Below the pieces are notes generated by a model. It was not told the DNA's origin and did no database searches. It was given only the letters and a program-made list of their open reading frames with translations. Made by a program: the position numbers and the translations under genes. Positions 53,451 through 62,827 of a DNA stretch of 64,000 nt are shown here, in pieces; position 1 is the first letter of the stretch; every line of letters begins with the position of its first letter. Location: NCBI GenBank assembly GCA_021613335.1, contig JAJTWR010000431.1:620001-684000 (forward strand), read 5' to 3'. The DNA comes from Whitmania pigra. Taxonomy: Eukaryota > Annelida > Clitellata > Hirudinida > Haemopidae.

Positions 53451-53495
53451 CTGTACACCTCATCGAAGGACACTCTCGTAACTCCAGGAGGACGC

Positions 53496-54242
53496 ATGCC
53501 TACCACCGGAGCACGCATCGGACGCACCGCCATCTTCTTCGCGCTCGCAGCCGTAGGCGCGTACTTTTGGACGACCTCGGCGGCGCTGCCCTTTAAGCTG
53601 CTCGCGGTCATGGGCCACGAGACCGGGCACGCGCTCGCGACGCTCGCCGTCGGCGGGAAAGTGCAGCACATCATCATCCGTCCCGACGAGTCCGGCGAGT
53701 GCCTGTCGATGCTTCCGCCAGGCTTCTTCCCCCAAGTGCTGGTGTTGTCGGCGGGCTACATCGGCAGCGCGCTCTTCGCCGGGATACTCTTGCTCCTGAC
53801 CTTTCGCTTCAAGCTGCGTCAGGTGGTGCTCATCGCCATCGCGGTGTGGCTTGGGCTTTTCGGCGGATTCCTCGCCGGCAACCTGACGACGTTCTTCTAC
53901 TGCGCGGCGATGGCCATCGCCTGCCTCATCGTCGGGATTACGCTGCCGGCGATTGTGGCCGAGGGCCTCGTGCTCTTCATCTCGGTGTTCATCTCGCTCT
54001 ATGCGGTCTTCGACTTGCAAGACCTCTGGACCGGAAACGTCGGCGGCCGCACCGATGCGCAGCTCCTCGCGAACGTGACGCATCTGCCAGCGGTGCTGTG
54101 GAACGTCGGCTGGACGGTCATCGCGCTCCTCATCATCTGGAACGCGCTGCGGCTTGCGATTTTCGGGCGCACTTCGCCAGCAGCGCCCGCGGCACCCTCA
54201 GCCGCGGCGGGGAGCGCCGCGCCGGGCAACGAATCCCGGTAG
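53496..54242 (+). CDS. M50-like membrane metalloprotease
   Basis: A 248-residue membrane protein with about seven hydrophobic segments and HETGH (zinc ligands His41 and His45, Glu42) within the second segment, as in the M50B site-2-protease-like family. The usual second ligand motif (NxxPxxxxDG) is not evident. GGAGG precedes the ATG at 53496. It overlaps the convergent hydrolase gene by 45 bases. It could cut membrane-bound regulators, but substrates are unknown and some family members may not be proteases. Confidence 0.7.
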   Translation: MPTTGARIGRTAIFFALAAVGAYFWTTSAALPFKLLAVMGHETGHALATLAVGGKVQHIIIRPDESGECLSMLPPGFFPQVLVLSAGYIGSALFAGILLLLTFRFKLRQVVLIAIAVWLGLFGGFLAGNLTTFFYCAAMAIACLIVGITLPAIVAEGLVLFISVFISLYAVFDLQDLWTGNVGGRTDAQLLANVTHLPAVLWNVGWTVIALLIIWNALRLAIFGRTSPAAPAAPSAAAGSAAPGNESR

Positions 54243-54878
54243 GCCCTTCAGGGTCAAATACGGATTCGAGGAGCGTTCGCGCCCCATCGTCGAGACGGGC
54301 ACCGGGCCGTAGTCGTGGCCCGGGAGAACGACGGTCTCGTCGGGCAGCGGCGCGAGCACATGGTGGAGCGAGTGGAACATCTCCTCCGGGTCGCCGCCGG
54401 GCAAGTCGCAGCGCCCGCAGGCATCCACAAAGAGGGTATCGCCGGAGAACACATGCCCGGCGCAGTGCAGGCACTGGGAGCCCGGCGTGTGGCCTGGCGT
54501 CCGGAGGGCTTCGATGCTCACCCCGGCCACCGAGAAGGTCTCCTGGTGTCGCAGGGTTTTGAGGGAGCTCTTCAGCGCCTCTTTTTCCTGCAGGTACTCG
54601 ACCTCAACCTCCTGGATGTAGACCGGCACCGGGCGTTGGGCGAGCACATCTGCCACTGCGTTGGTGTGATCAAAGTGGTGGTGGGTGAGGACGATGGCGG
54701 TGAGTTCGCGCCCTTCCTCGGCGACGGCGGCGAGGATGGCGTCCGGGTCCCAGGCCGGGTCGACGACCGCAGCCTCTTTCCCTCCGGGGGCGCCCAAAAG
54801 GTAGATGAAGTTCTGCATTGGCCCCAACGGGAGCTGCCGGTACCAGAGACCCTTGTTGGCGGAAGCGGAAGTTGCCAT
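54198..54878 (-). CDS. metallo-beta-lactamase-fold hydrolase, glyoxalase II-like
   Basis: A 226-residue enzyme with the metal site THHHFDHTN (residues 65-73), PGHTPGSQCLH, FSGDTLFVDACGRCDLPGG and LPGHDYG. The arrangement fits glyoxalase II or the related persulfide-dioxygenase-like hydrolases, with two metal ions. The start is uncertain: ATGs at 54878 and 54887 both lack a ribosome-binding site; 54878 is given. Overlaps the M50-like gene by 45 bases at the 3' end. carF is divergent, about 100 bases away. Confidence 0.82.
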   Translation of the reverse strand: MATSASANKGLWYRQLPLGPMQNFIYLLGAPGGKEAAVVDPAWDPDAILAAVAEEGRELTAIVLTHHHFDHTNAVADVLAQRPVPVYIQEVEVEYLQEKEALKSSLKTLRHQETFSVAGVSIEALRTPGHTPGSQCLHCAGHVFSGDTLFVDACGRCDLPGGDPEEMFHSLHHVLAPLPDETVVLPGHDYGPVPVSTMGRERSSNPYLTLKGLPGFVARRGAPRRG

Positions 54879-54985
54879 GTCATGCATGTGCCACAAATGA
54901 TGACGAGCCGCAGCCCCCTTGAACCCGAGTAGCGATATCATCAGGTTGTCAGCTAGGAGTTTTGGTCCTTCTGAAAGGTGCTTCC

Positions 54986-55780
54986 ATGAACGCCCCCAAA
55001 ATTAAACAGCAGGATGCCGCAGAGCTCGCCGCCGGATACTCACGCTGGTTTCGCGCGGTCGAGGTGCTCGCCATCCTCGCCTTTGCGCTGGCGATGGTGC
55101 TGCTCACCCGGAAGCTCATGCCCTTCTGGAATGACAGCGCTTGGCTGATTGTCGGGGCGGGGGCGCTCGGCTTCATCCTCGCCGACCTCGCTTCGGGCAT
55201 CGTCCACTGGGCCGCCGACACCTGGGGCTCGCCGGATATTCCGGTGCTCGGCAAAGCGCTGCTCCGCCCGTTTCGCGAGCACCATGTCGCGCCGAAGGCG
55301 ATGACCAAGCACGACTACATCGAGACCAACGGCGCGAACTGCCTTGTGGCACTGCCGATTGCCTACGGGACGCTCGCGATTCCGGTCGCGCCAGATTCGA
55401 CCTTCGCGCTCGGCCTGTCGGTGGCCATGGGCTCGATGATTTTCTGGGTGATGATGACCAACCAAATCCACAAGTGGTCCCACCTCGACGAGCACGAGAT
55501 TCCGGCGTTGGTGCGCTTTGCCCAGCGCTACCACCTCGTCCTCCCGCCGCAGCACCACGTGCGCCACCACACGGCGCCGTTTGATACCTACTACTGCATC
55601 ACGACCGGCTGGCTGAATCGCCCGCTCCACCGCATGGGCTTCTTCCGCGTGCTGGAGCGCATCATCATCAATGTCACCGGGGCGCTGCCGCGCCGCGATG
55701 ACATCGGCGAAGACGCCGCGATCGCGATTGCACCGACCTCGAATCCCATTCGCTCCAACGAGCACCTCCCGCAAGGGTAA
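54986..55780 (+). CDS. carF: CarF/TMEM189-type plasmanylethanolamine desaturase
   Basis: Introduces the vinyl-ether double bond that turns ether lipids into plasmalogens. The 264-residue membrane protein has the family histidine pattern: GIVHWAADTWG (His74, Asp78), REHH (98-100), KHDYIETNG, NQIHKWSH (His162, His166) and QHHVRHH (190-195), then FDTYYCITTGWLN. In Myxococcus xanthus CarF acts in the response to singlet oxygen that induces carotenoids. The ATG at 54986 has GAAAGG upstream. It ends eight bases before the convergent darG stop. Confidence 0.93.
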   Translation: MNAPKIKQQDAAELAAGYSRWFRAVEVLAILAFALAMVLLTRKLMPFWNDSAWLIVGAGALGFILADLASGIVHWAADTWGSPDIPVLGKALLRPFREHHVAPKAMTKHDYIETNGANCLVALPIAYGTLAIPVAPDSTFALGLSVAMGSMIFWVMMTNQIHKWSHLDEHEIPALVRFAQRYHLVLPPQHHVRHHTAPFDTYYCITTGWLNRPLHRMGFFRVLERIIINVTGALPRRDDIGEDAAIAIAPTSNPIRSNEHLPQG

Positions 55781-55788
55781 GGCGGCCC

Positions 55789-56883
55789 CTACAGCCGCGA
55801 CGATGTGAATGGGCCTGCTGTCAGGCCAACGTTCTTGGTAGCCGGCAGGTCTACCCACCCCTTCCTCGCTAGTGAGTCTACGGCGAGGCCTATTTGTCGA
55901 GGGTTGAATTGCTTCTTGGGGGATTCCATTCGTAGGTCTTCTCGATGACCTCCTCGACACTCCGAGCTGCTCATGAACGATACCCAATGGACTGTTGATA
56001 GGAGTTCCATGCCGAAGGAAGTTTCGAACCCTTCAGTTAAATCGACTACCCGGGCAAAGCGCGCACGAGTCTCTTCATGTTGGCCCAAGAACTTGTCAGC
56101 AGCTTCGACCGCACCAGGGACCAAGGTAAGACTCTTATCGGGTGCATCTCCCCCATCGCCATAGCCGAACAGCAATTGGCCTTCGATTGCGTTCAGCACG
56201 TGGCGCAAGTTCTCTGCGTACGGCCCATAGAGAGCTTTTGAAAACTTCAGACGTAGCGGCTCGCCCGCCTCCTGCAGAAAGTACATCAACTTGTGAACTT
56301 CTAGCAGGGTGACGAAGGGGTCAAGGAGCCCGCCGAGATAACTGTGCATCATCCCGACGAGCGCAGCCCTCCCTGCCGTCAACTTCAGGAGTTCGGGGCG
56401 CTGCTGCACTGAATCGGGCGGCGGGGCACCTTGAGGCTCAAAGACGTAGATCGTTATTTCGGCAAGTGTTCCGAGTATCGCTTCGACGAGGGGTCGCACT
56501 TGAGACCCCCAATCGAGTCCGCCAAGACCGCTACCGAGCGGGGGGACGGCGATAGAGCGAATTTCACGCGAACGAATTTCGGACACCAAATCCAACAGCC
56601 CAGATTCTATGTCCTCCATACGACTCTGGTCCCGCCAATGACGCTTGGTGGGGAAATTGATGAGCAGCCGCGGAGGCATAAGCTGGCCCGTCTCAAAGAC
56701 GAACATCTTCCCGGGCCGAACTTCGCCGCGCTTGCACGCAACTTTATAAGCCTTGAAATTGGCCGGATACGCGTTCTTGAACTGGAGCGCGATCCCCCGA
56801 CCCATCACGCCAACGCAGTTCACGGTATTTACGAGAGCATCCGCCTCGCACTTTAGGATGTCACCGGTTTTGATTTCGATCAC
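55789..56883 (-). CDS. darG: DarG antitoxin: macro-domain DNA ADP-ribosyl glycohydrolase
   Basis: The antitoxin of a DarTG system. Residues 1-155 form a macro domain (LVNTVNCVGVMGRGIALQFK and VPPLGSGLGGLDW) that removes ADP-ribose from DNA. The C-terminal half (about 165-364) is the region that binds and neutralises DarT in this family. The GTG at 56883 is chosen: AAGGAGG lies seven bases upstream and the protein then starts like known members. It follows darT by 17 bases. Base composition here (about 53% G+C in sampled lines) is well below the neighbouring fusA gene (67%), suggesting transfer. Confidence 0.9.
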   Translation of the reverse strand: MIEIKTGDILKCEADALVNTVNCVGVMGRGIALQFKNAYPANFKAYKVACKRGEVRPGKMFVFETGQLMPPRLLINFPTKRHWRDQSRMEDIESGLLDLVSEIRSREIRSIAVPPLGSGLGGLDWGSQVRPLVEAILGTLAEITIYVFEPQGAPPPDSVQQRPELLKLTAGRAALVGMMHSYLGGLLDPFVTLLEVHKLMYFLQEAGEPLRLKFSKALYGPYAENLRHVLNAIEGQLLFGYGDGGDAPDKSLTLVPGAVEAADKFLGQHEETRARFARVVDLTEGFETSFGMELLSTVHWVSFMSSSECRGGHREDLRMESPKKQFNPRQIGLAVDSLARKGWVDLPATKNVGLTAGPFTSSRL

Positions 56884-56900
56884 GGTTGACGCCTCCTTCA

Positions 56901-57542
56901 TCAGTAATACCACTTCGGAAGTACTTCGACCCTTGGCCGATGGCCCACTTTGGGAAATGCTTCCACCACCCGTTGCGCGAGTTCAGCGGTGTACACCCCT
57001 ATACGCTCCACTAACTCCCAAGGAAAACTGCGCTCGAGCAAAAACTCAGCTTGCTTCGCATCCTTGAGTTTTCGCCAGTCCGTAGCGTTGATCGCTTCCC
57101 AATTGAGTTCATCGAGTCGCGAAAGATCGCAACAGTCTTCGAAATAATAAGCACCAGCATTGGAGCGGGTGAAGACCCATCGTCGACCTGCCTTCGTCGC
57201 CCACTCCACAACGTCGTAGAGATCCGCTTCGAGATGAACGATGGGCTCCTGATCCCCCTTGTATTTGAGCTTCGGCTTGTGGGCTCGGGAGATGATGTAC
57301 AGCATGATCGAACGTGGACAGAAATGGAAGGGGACGCAATCTCCGACGCGCACGTCGTTGTAGCTCGGGAGCCGCAGATTGCTCCTCCGCAGTTTGATCT
57401 CGTCCATTCCGATGTTGGTCCCTCCTAATTTGAGCTTGGTGACCTCGGCATCGCACCAGAGGCAGTCTTCGGCAATGATCGATGGCAGCCGGTCGACGTG
57501 AACGATGTGGTAAATCTTGGGATGGGCTGGAGGTTGAGTCAC
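56901..57542 (-). CDS. darT: DarT toxin: DNA ADP-ribosyltransferase
   Basis: The toxin of the DarTG pair, which attaches ADP-ribose to thymidine or guanosine in single-stranded DNA and blocks replication; such systems act against phages by stopping infected cells. The 213-residue product matches the DUF4433 family: an N-terminal IYHIVHVD segment, CVPFHFCPRS, and DAKQAEFLLE with the likely catalytic glutamate at 166. All expected conserved segments are present and the frame is intact. The GTG at 57542 follows a purine-rich AAGGAAGG. darG lies immediately downstream. Confidence 0.9.
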   Translation of the reverse strand: MTQPPAHPKIYHIVHVDRLPSIIAEDCLWCDAEVTKLKLGGTNIGMDEIKLRRSNLRLPSYNDVRVGDCVPFHFCPRSIMLYIISRAHKPKLKYKGDQEPIVHLEADLYDVVEWATKAGRRWVFTRSNAGAYYFEDCCDLSRLDELNWEAINATDWRKLKDAKQAEFLLERSFPWELVERIGVYTAELAQRVVEAFPKVGHRPRVEVLPKWYY

Positions 57543-57593
57543 TCTTTTCCCCCCTTCCTTGCTGCCACCTCGCCCCCTGAGGCGATTGGGCCC

Positions 57594-58274
57594 CTAGCGG
57601 GTTTCCTTGTTCTGCTGCTCGCCGACGAATTGGTCTTCGCGGTCGCGGAACAGGAAGTTGAACGACGTCAGCGACCCGTAGCAGCGGGTCACGTACTGTT
57701 GGAGTTCGACCTTCTCCGCGTCGGAGAGCTTCGGGTGGGCGTTGACCTTCTGTTCCATCGCCCGCAGGCGGTCGCGAATCATCACCACCTTGTGGAACAG
57801 CACGTCGACGGAGAGCTCCTTCGCCTGCCCTTCCCGGCCCGGAGTAATCACCAGCTTGCCCCCGGACCATCGGGAGGCGAGCGGCACGTCTGCCACCCCT
57901 AGCGCTTCCTGCAGGAGGCTCACCAAATCTTCACGGTTCATCGTTTGCTCCTCATCCACAACGGTTTCGGGGACACTCCCGGGGTTGCGAACCCGAGGCG
58001 CAATACGCCGGGACAGCAATGCGCTGTCGCGATTCGCCGTCGGGAGCGTGGTGCGCTCGTCACGGTGGTCGCGAGGGGTAAATTTGTCGCAGAGGGGGGC
58101 TTCCGGCGGAAAAAGCCCTCGGCTGCGCTGAAAACGGCACACACCGAGCCACCCCCGGGAGTCGTCGTGGGAGTGCGGAATATAGAGGATGCAGGCCCCG
58201 CAGACCTTCTCGGAGGCCGCAAATCGAGGAAATTTAACCCCGGAATCCTCCAGCGATTCGTCAGCTTCCCTCAT
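57594..58274 (-). CDS. hypothetical protein, possibly two fused or overlapping coding units
   Basis: A 226-residue frame in two parts. The first 70 residues hold a four-cysteine pattern (VCGACI, GVCRF, APLCDKF) that may bind metal. The last 115 residues form a helical domain ([16 protein letters not shown] onward, then [20 protein letters not shown]). The segment between looks poorly conserved. An internal ATG at 57941 has GAGGAG seven bases upstream, so the C-terminal part may be made alone. The ATG at 58274 or a TTG at 58280 would start the long form. No family is recognised. Confidence 0.5.
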   Translation of the reverse strand: MREADESLEDSGVKFPRFAASEKVCGACILYIPHSHDDSRGWLGVCRFQRSRGLFPPEAPLCDKFTPRDHRDERTTLPTANRDSALLSRRIAPRVRNPGSVPETVVDEEQTMNREDLVSLLQEALGVADVPLASRWSGGKLVITPGREGQAKELSVDVLFHKVVMIRDRLRAMEQKVNAHPKLSDAEKVELQQYVTRCYGSLTSFNFLFRDREDQFVGEQQNKETR

Positions 58275-58330
58275 GTTCAAGCGAACTCCTCTTGTCTTTA
58301 TCGTCGTGTTTGGGTAACCGCGCGGCGGCT

Positions 58331-60466
58331 ATGGCGAATATCCCGCTTGAACGCATACGCAACATCGGAATCTCTGCTCACATCGACTCGGGCAAGACGA
58401 CCCTGACCGAGCGAATCTTGTACTACACCGGAAGGATCCACGCGATCCACGAAGTCCGCGGTAAGGACGGTGTCGGTGCCAAGATGGACTCGATGGACTT
58501 GGAGCGTGAGAAAGGCATCACCATCCAATCTGCCGCGACCTACTGCGAGTGGAACGGGAGTCAGAAGCATCTCCCGGAGCACAACGTCAACATCATCGAC
58601 ACCCCAGGGCACGTCGACTTCACGATTGAGGTCGAACGGGCGCTGCGCGTGCTCGACGGTGCGATATTGGTGCTCGACTCCGGCAAGGGCGTCCAGAGCC
58701 AGTCGATTACCGTCGACAAGCAGATGAAGCGCTACCGCGTTCCGCGGCTCGCCTTCGTCAACAAGATGGACAACCCCGGCGCGAACTACCAGCGCGTGGC
58801 CGACATGTTGAAGGAGAAGCTCGGCCACCACCCGGTGCGCCTGCAGGTGCCCATCGGCGCCGAGGACCGCTTCGCCGGCATCATCGATGCCATCACCCAG
58901 AAGGCCTATTACTTCGACGGCGAGAACGGCGAAAACATCCGCGAGGAAGCCGTCCCCAAGGAGTACGAGGCCGAAGCGAAGGCCACTCGCGAGCACATCG
59001 TCCAGGCCATCGCCGACGTCGATGACACCCTCGCCGAGAAGTTCCTCGCCGAAGAGCCGGTGAGCGACGAAGAGCTCCGGGCCGCGGTGCGCCGCGCCAC
59101 CCTCGCCTTGAAGACGACGCCGGTCCTCTGCGGCTCTGCGTTCCGCAACAAGGGCGTGCAACTCCTCCTCGACGCGGTGACCTACTACCTGCCGAATCCG
59201 GCGGAGGTCATCAACGAGGCGCACGACCAAGACGCCAACGAGGAGAAGGTTCGCCTTGAGCCCGATCCTGCGAAGCCTTTCGTCGGCCTCGCGTTCAAGC
59301 TCCAGCAGGACAAGTACGGCCAGCTCACCTACTTCCGGGTGTACCAAGGCAAAGTGTCCGCGGGCGAGACCATCGTCAACACCTCGAACCAGCAGCGCAA
59401 GGTCCGCGTGCCGCGCATGTTCCGCATGCACTCCGACGACCGCGAGGAAATCACCGTCGCGCAGGCTGGCGACATCATCGCGCTCTACGGCGTCGAGGCC
59501 TCCTCCGGCGAGACGTTCACCAACGGCAAGGTGAACCTGACCCTCACCTCAATGCACGTTCCGGCGGCGGTCATCTCGCTTGCCGTCGCACCGAAGGATC
59601 GCGCGGGCGAAACGAACTTCTCGAAGGCGCTGAACCGCTTCACGAAGGAAGACCCGACTTTCCGCGTCCACCAAGACGAAGAGTCGGCGCAGACCATCAT
59701 CTCCGGCATGGGCGAGCTCCATCTCGAAATCTACATGGAGCGCATGCGCCGCGAGTACGGCTGCGAGGTCGTCTCCGGAAAGCCGCAAGTCGCCTACCGG
59801 GAGACCATCCTTCAGCGCGGCGAGTTCGCCTACACCCACAAGAAGCAAACCGGTGGCGCGGGTCAGTTCGCGCGGGTCTGCGGGTACTTGGAGCCGTTGC
59901 CGGCGGACGCGGTCGAGCAGTACGAGCTCGTCAACGAAATCGTCGGCGGTTCGATTCCCAAGGAATTCATCCCCGCCTGCGACAAGGGCTTCCGCGAGGC
60001 GGTCAAGCGCGGTTCGCTCATCGGCTTCCCGGTGGTCGGCGTGCGGGTGGTCATCAACGACGGCGCCTTCCACGCGGTCGACTCAAGCGAGCAGGCGTTT
60101 AAGACCGCCGCGCTCATGGGCTTCCGCGAAGGCTATGCGGCCGCCAAGGCAGCGGTGCTGGAGCCCATCATGAAGGTGGAAATTGAAGCGCCTTCCGAGT
60201 TCCAGGGCTCTGTCGTGGGCCAGGTGAACCAGCGCCGCGGCGTCATCTTAGAGACCAGCACCGCCGAGGGCCAAGTCACGGTGGTGGCCGAAGTGCCGCT
60301 CAACACCATGTTCGGCTACTCGACGGACCTCCGCTCGGCCACCCAAGGCAAGGGGAACTTCACGATGGAGTTCGCTCGCTACTCGCCGGTGCCACGCGCC
60401 GAGCAAGAAGAGATGATGAAGAAGTACCGCGAGCGCCTCGCTGCCGAGCAAGCTGCCCGCAAGTAA
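58331..60466 (+). CDS. fusA: elongation factor G, mitochondrial-like (spdEFG1) type
   Basis: A 711-residue translocase GTPase. The G1 loop AHIDSGKT (residues 16-23) has serine where most bacterial EF-G has alanine; with [25 protein letters not shown] and [13 protein letters not shown], it matches the EF-G1 of mitochondria, spirochaetes, planctomycetes and Deltaproteobacteria. DTPGHVDF and NKMD complete the G domain. Domains II-V follow, ending in a charged tail. It moves tRNAs and mRNA through the ribosome after peptide bond formation. It stands alone, not in a str operon, which is usual for this type. The ATG at 58331 matches the family start. Confidence 0.95.
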   Translation: MANIPLERIRNIGISAHIDSGKTTLTERILYYTGRIHAIHEVRGKDGVGAKMDSMDLEREKGITIQSAATYCEWNGSQKHLPEHNVNIIDTPGHVDFTIEVERALRVLDGAILVLDSGKGVQSQSITVDKQMKRYRVPRLAFVNKMDNPGANYQRVADMLKEKLGHHPVRLQVPIGAEDRFAGIIDAITQKAYYFDGENGENIREEAVPKEYEAEAKATREHIVQAIADVDDTLAEKFLAEEPVSDEELRAAVRRATLALKTTPVLCGSAFRNKGVQLLLDAVTYYLPNPAEVINEAHDQDANEEKVRLEPDPAKPFVGLAFKLQQDKYGQLTYFRVYQGKVSAGETIVNTSNQQRKVRVPRMFRMHSDDREEITVAQAGDIIALYGVEASSGETFTNGKVNLTLTSMHVPAAVISLAVAPKDRAGETNFSKALNRFTKEDPTFRVHQDEESAQTIISGMGELHLEIYMERMRREYGCEVVSGKPQVAYRETILQRGEFAYTHKKQTGGAGQFARVCGYLEPLPADAVEQYELVNEIVGGSIPKEFIPACDKGFREAVKRGSLIGFPVVGVRVVINDGAFHAVDSSEQAFKTAALMGFREGYAAAKAAVLEPIMKVEIEAPSEFQGSVVGQVNQRRGVILETSTAEGQVTVVAEVPLNTMFGYSTDLRSATQGKGNFTMEFARYSPVPRAEQEEMMKKYRERLAAEQAARK

Positions 60467-60565
60467 CTACTGCTCCCCACTGCGGGCGACACTGTCGTCG
60501 CTCGCAATCGCTTGGCTTCGACCGCGGCACAACTTACAGTGCCTATGAACCAGTTCGGAGGAAGC

Positions 60566-62368
60566 ATGGGATCGTACCAGAATGTCGGGGATATATTGCT
60601 CGCTCGAGCCAAGGCCTCTCCAGACGCCTTGGCATTTTCGTACCCGCAACCAGAAGAGCTCTGGCGCACTGTCACCTGGAAACAATTCGCAGAAGACGTA
60701 CGCGAAGTTTCGATGGGCCTGCGCGCACTCGGTCTCAAAAACGAGGAGCGCGTCGCGATTCTCTCCGGCACACGCTACGAGTGGGTGCTGACCGACATTG
60801 GTATTCTCTGCAGCGGCGGTGCGACGACTACCATCTACCCGTCGGGAACTGCGGCGGAGGCGGTCTTCATCCTCAACGACTCGGAAGCCGCCTACGTCAT
60901 CGCCGAGAACAACGAGCAAGTCGCGAAGCTCTCCGGCGTGCGCGAGCAGCTCAAGTTCGTTCGCAAGGTCATCATCATCGAGGGCGCAGGCAGCGCCGAC
61001 GGCTGGGTCATCCCGTTAACGGAGCTCATGCGCCTTGGGGAGTCTGCGAAACAGGAAGAATGGGAAGCCATCAACCGCACGGTGAAGCCCACCAACATCG
61101 CGACGCTCATGTACACCTCCGGGACCACTGGCACTCCCAAGGGCGTCGTCCTCCCGCATAGCTGCTGGATTTACGAGGGCAAGGCCGTCGAGGAGACGCG
61201 CATCCTCTCCGAGCGCGACGTGCACTACCTCTGGCTCCCGCTCTCGCACGTGTTCGGCAAGGTGCTCGAAGTCATCGCCATCCAGCTCGGGATTCACACC
61301 GCCATCGACGGTCGGCCGGAGAAGATGCTCGAAAACTTGGGCCGGGTGCGACCGACAGTGACTGCGGCCGTGCCGCGGGTCTTCGACAAGGTCCACACCA
61401 AAGTCGTCGAAGGCGCCCGGGAAGCAGGCGGTGCAAAGTGGGCGATATTCCAGTGGGCACTCAACGTCGGCAAGCGCGGCGCAGCGCTTCGCGCGGAAGG
61501 CAAGACCCCGGGGCTCGCTCTCGCAGCGCAGCTTGCCCTCGCCGACAAGCTCGTGTTCTCAAAGTTGAAGGCCCGCTTCGGTGGACGCCTCAAGTGGTTC
61601 ATCTCCGGTTCAGCGCCGCTCTCCCATGAAGTTGGCTCCTTCTTCGACGCGATGGGCATCACAATCCTCGAAGGCTACGGGCTCACCGAGACGAGCGCGG
61701 CGACCTTCGTGAATCGCCCTGGCAACAACCGCCTCGGCACTGTCGGCCAGCCGGTCCCAGGGACCGAGGTACGCATCGCTCCCGATGGAGAAATCCTCGT
61801 GCGCGGCCCCGGCGTGATGCGCGAGTACTACAAGCTTCCGGAGGCCACCGCCGAGACCCTCAAAGACGGCTGGCTGTATACGGGCGACATCGGAGTGCTC
61901 GACGCGGAGAACCGCCTCAAAATCACCGACCGCAAGAAGGAGCTCATTAAGACCTCCGGAGGCAAGTACGTGTCTCCGCAGGCGATCGAAGCGCGTTTCA
62001 AGGCGCTCTGCCCGTACGCGGCGCAGCCGGTGGTGCATGGGAATAACCGACCGGCAATAGTGATGCTCATCGCCCTGGAGCCGGAGATGCTCCTCCCGTG
62101 GGCCACAAAGAACGGCTTTACCGGCACGTTCGCAGAAATCGCCCGACGCAAAGAAACTCGGGACCTCATCGCTCCCTACGTTGAGGAACTGAACAAGACT
62201 CTCGCAAAACACGAGGCGATCAAGCACTTCGCGATCATCGACCGCGAGGTGAGCATCGCGAGCGGCGACCTGACACCGAGCATGAAGCTCAAACGTCGGC
62301 CGCTCGAAGAGCGCTACCAGGACTTGCTTGAGAGCTTCTACGCAAAGGAAGTCGGCAGACCAATCTGA
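60566..62368 (+). CDS. long-chain fatty acid-CoA ligase (AMP-forming)
   Basis: A 600-residue adenylate-forming enzyme that activates fatty acids to acyl-CoA. It has the AMP-binding YTSGTTGTPKG, EGYGLTETSA, GWLYTGDIGVLD and the KTSGGKYVSPQ lysine-containing hinge region. Long-chain ligases of the FadD/FACS type have this length. The ATG at 60566 has GGAGG five bases upstream, which decides against one seven codons earlier. It lies about 100 bases after fusA and may have its own promoter. Chain-length preference unknown. Confidence 0.9.
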   Translation: MGSYQNVGDILLARAKASPDALAFSYPQPEELWRTVTWKQFAEDVREVSMGLRALGLKNEERVAILSGTRYEWVLTDIGILCSGGATTTIYPSGTAAEAVFILNDSEAAYVIAENNEQVAKLSGVREQLKFVRKVIIIEGAGSADGWVIPLTELMRLGESAKQEEWEAINRTVKPTNIATLMYTSGTTGTPKGVVLPHSCWIYEGKAVEETRILSERDVHYLWLPLSHVFGKVLEVIAIQLGIHTAIDGRPEKMLENLGRVRPTVTAAVPRVFDKVHTKVVEGAREAGGAKWAIFQWALNVGKRGAALRAEGKTPGLALAAQLALADKLVFSKLKARFGGRLKWFISGSAPLSHEVGSFFDAMGITILEGYGLTETSAATFVNRPGNNRLGTVGQPVPGTEVRIAPDGEILVRGPGVMREYYKLPEATAETLKDGWLYTGDIGVLDAENRLKITDRKKELIKTSGGKYVSPQAIEARFKALCPYAAQPVVHGNNRPAIVMLIALEPEMLLPWATKNGFTGTFAEIARRKETRDLIAPYVEELNKTLAKHEAIKHFAIIDREVSIASGDLTPSMKLKRRPLEERYQDLLESFYAKEVGRPI

Positions 62369-62384
62369 CGAACGTTAGAGGCTG

Positions 62385-62636
62385 TTACTTCGCGAGCTTC
62401 GGGAACGTCTCGTCGTGCGCTTCAATGATCTGGTCACCGATGGCGAGAGCCCGCTCCATGAGCGGTGCCTTGCGCCTGGGGCGGATGATGAGTGCGTCCC
62501 CGTCGGTGGTGACTTCCAGCAGGGTATCCTTGGAAATGTCGAGGAGGTCGAGGATCGGACGATCGATAATGATGCCCTGACTGTTGCCAATAGTCGAGAT
62601 AGGGGTGGATTGTCGTCTCGAACTGCACAAGGCCAA
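62385..62636 (-). pseudogene. AbrB/MazE-type antitoxin gene, apparently frameshifted and without toxin partner
   Basis: The frame ending at 62385 encodes a swapped-hairpin AbrB-type DNA-binding domain (STIGNSQGIIIDRPILDLLD) and a tail ending ETFPKLAK, as in antitoxins of Doc/Fic-type pairs. It has no proper start: the nearest is a TTG at 62636 without a ribosome-binding site. In another frame, an ATG at 62628 begins a plausible N-terminus that would join the domain if the G run at 62602-62605 differed by one base. No toxin gene follows; the acyl-CoA ligase ends 16 bases away. Either a decayed orphan or a sequencing error. Confidence 0.5.
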
Positions 62637-62827
62637 AACTCGATCAAAGTACCATCAATGTGCTCTCTGAAAATTGGCAGACATATTCGGGACTTACCAT
62701 CAGACACGTACTGTTTTGTCTCCAAGGGTTGCTCCATAAGGATTGTTTCGTTACTTGGTTAAACATCTCATAATTGCATCAAGTCTGGAGGGGAAGTGTG
62801 AAGCAGTGAACTCTGTGAGGTTGATGT

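Noticed and set aside
62375..62737. Minus-strand frame overlapping the AbrB-type gene
   Set aside because: Its ATG at 62737 lacks a ribosome-binding site, and its serine/arginine-rich C-terminal half is the out-of-frame reading of the AbrB-type domain.
62640..62827. Promoter or small gene between the AbrB-type gene and hpaB
   Set aside because: A CATAAT at 62770-62775 is present but no -35 at correct spacing, and no open frame with a ribosome-binding site.
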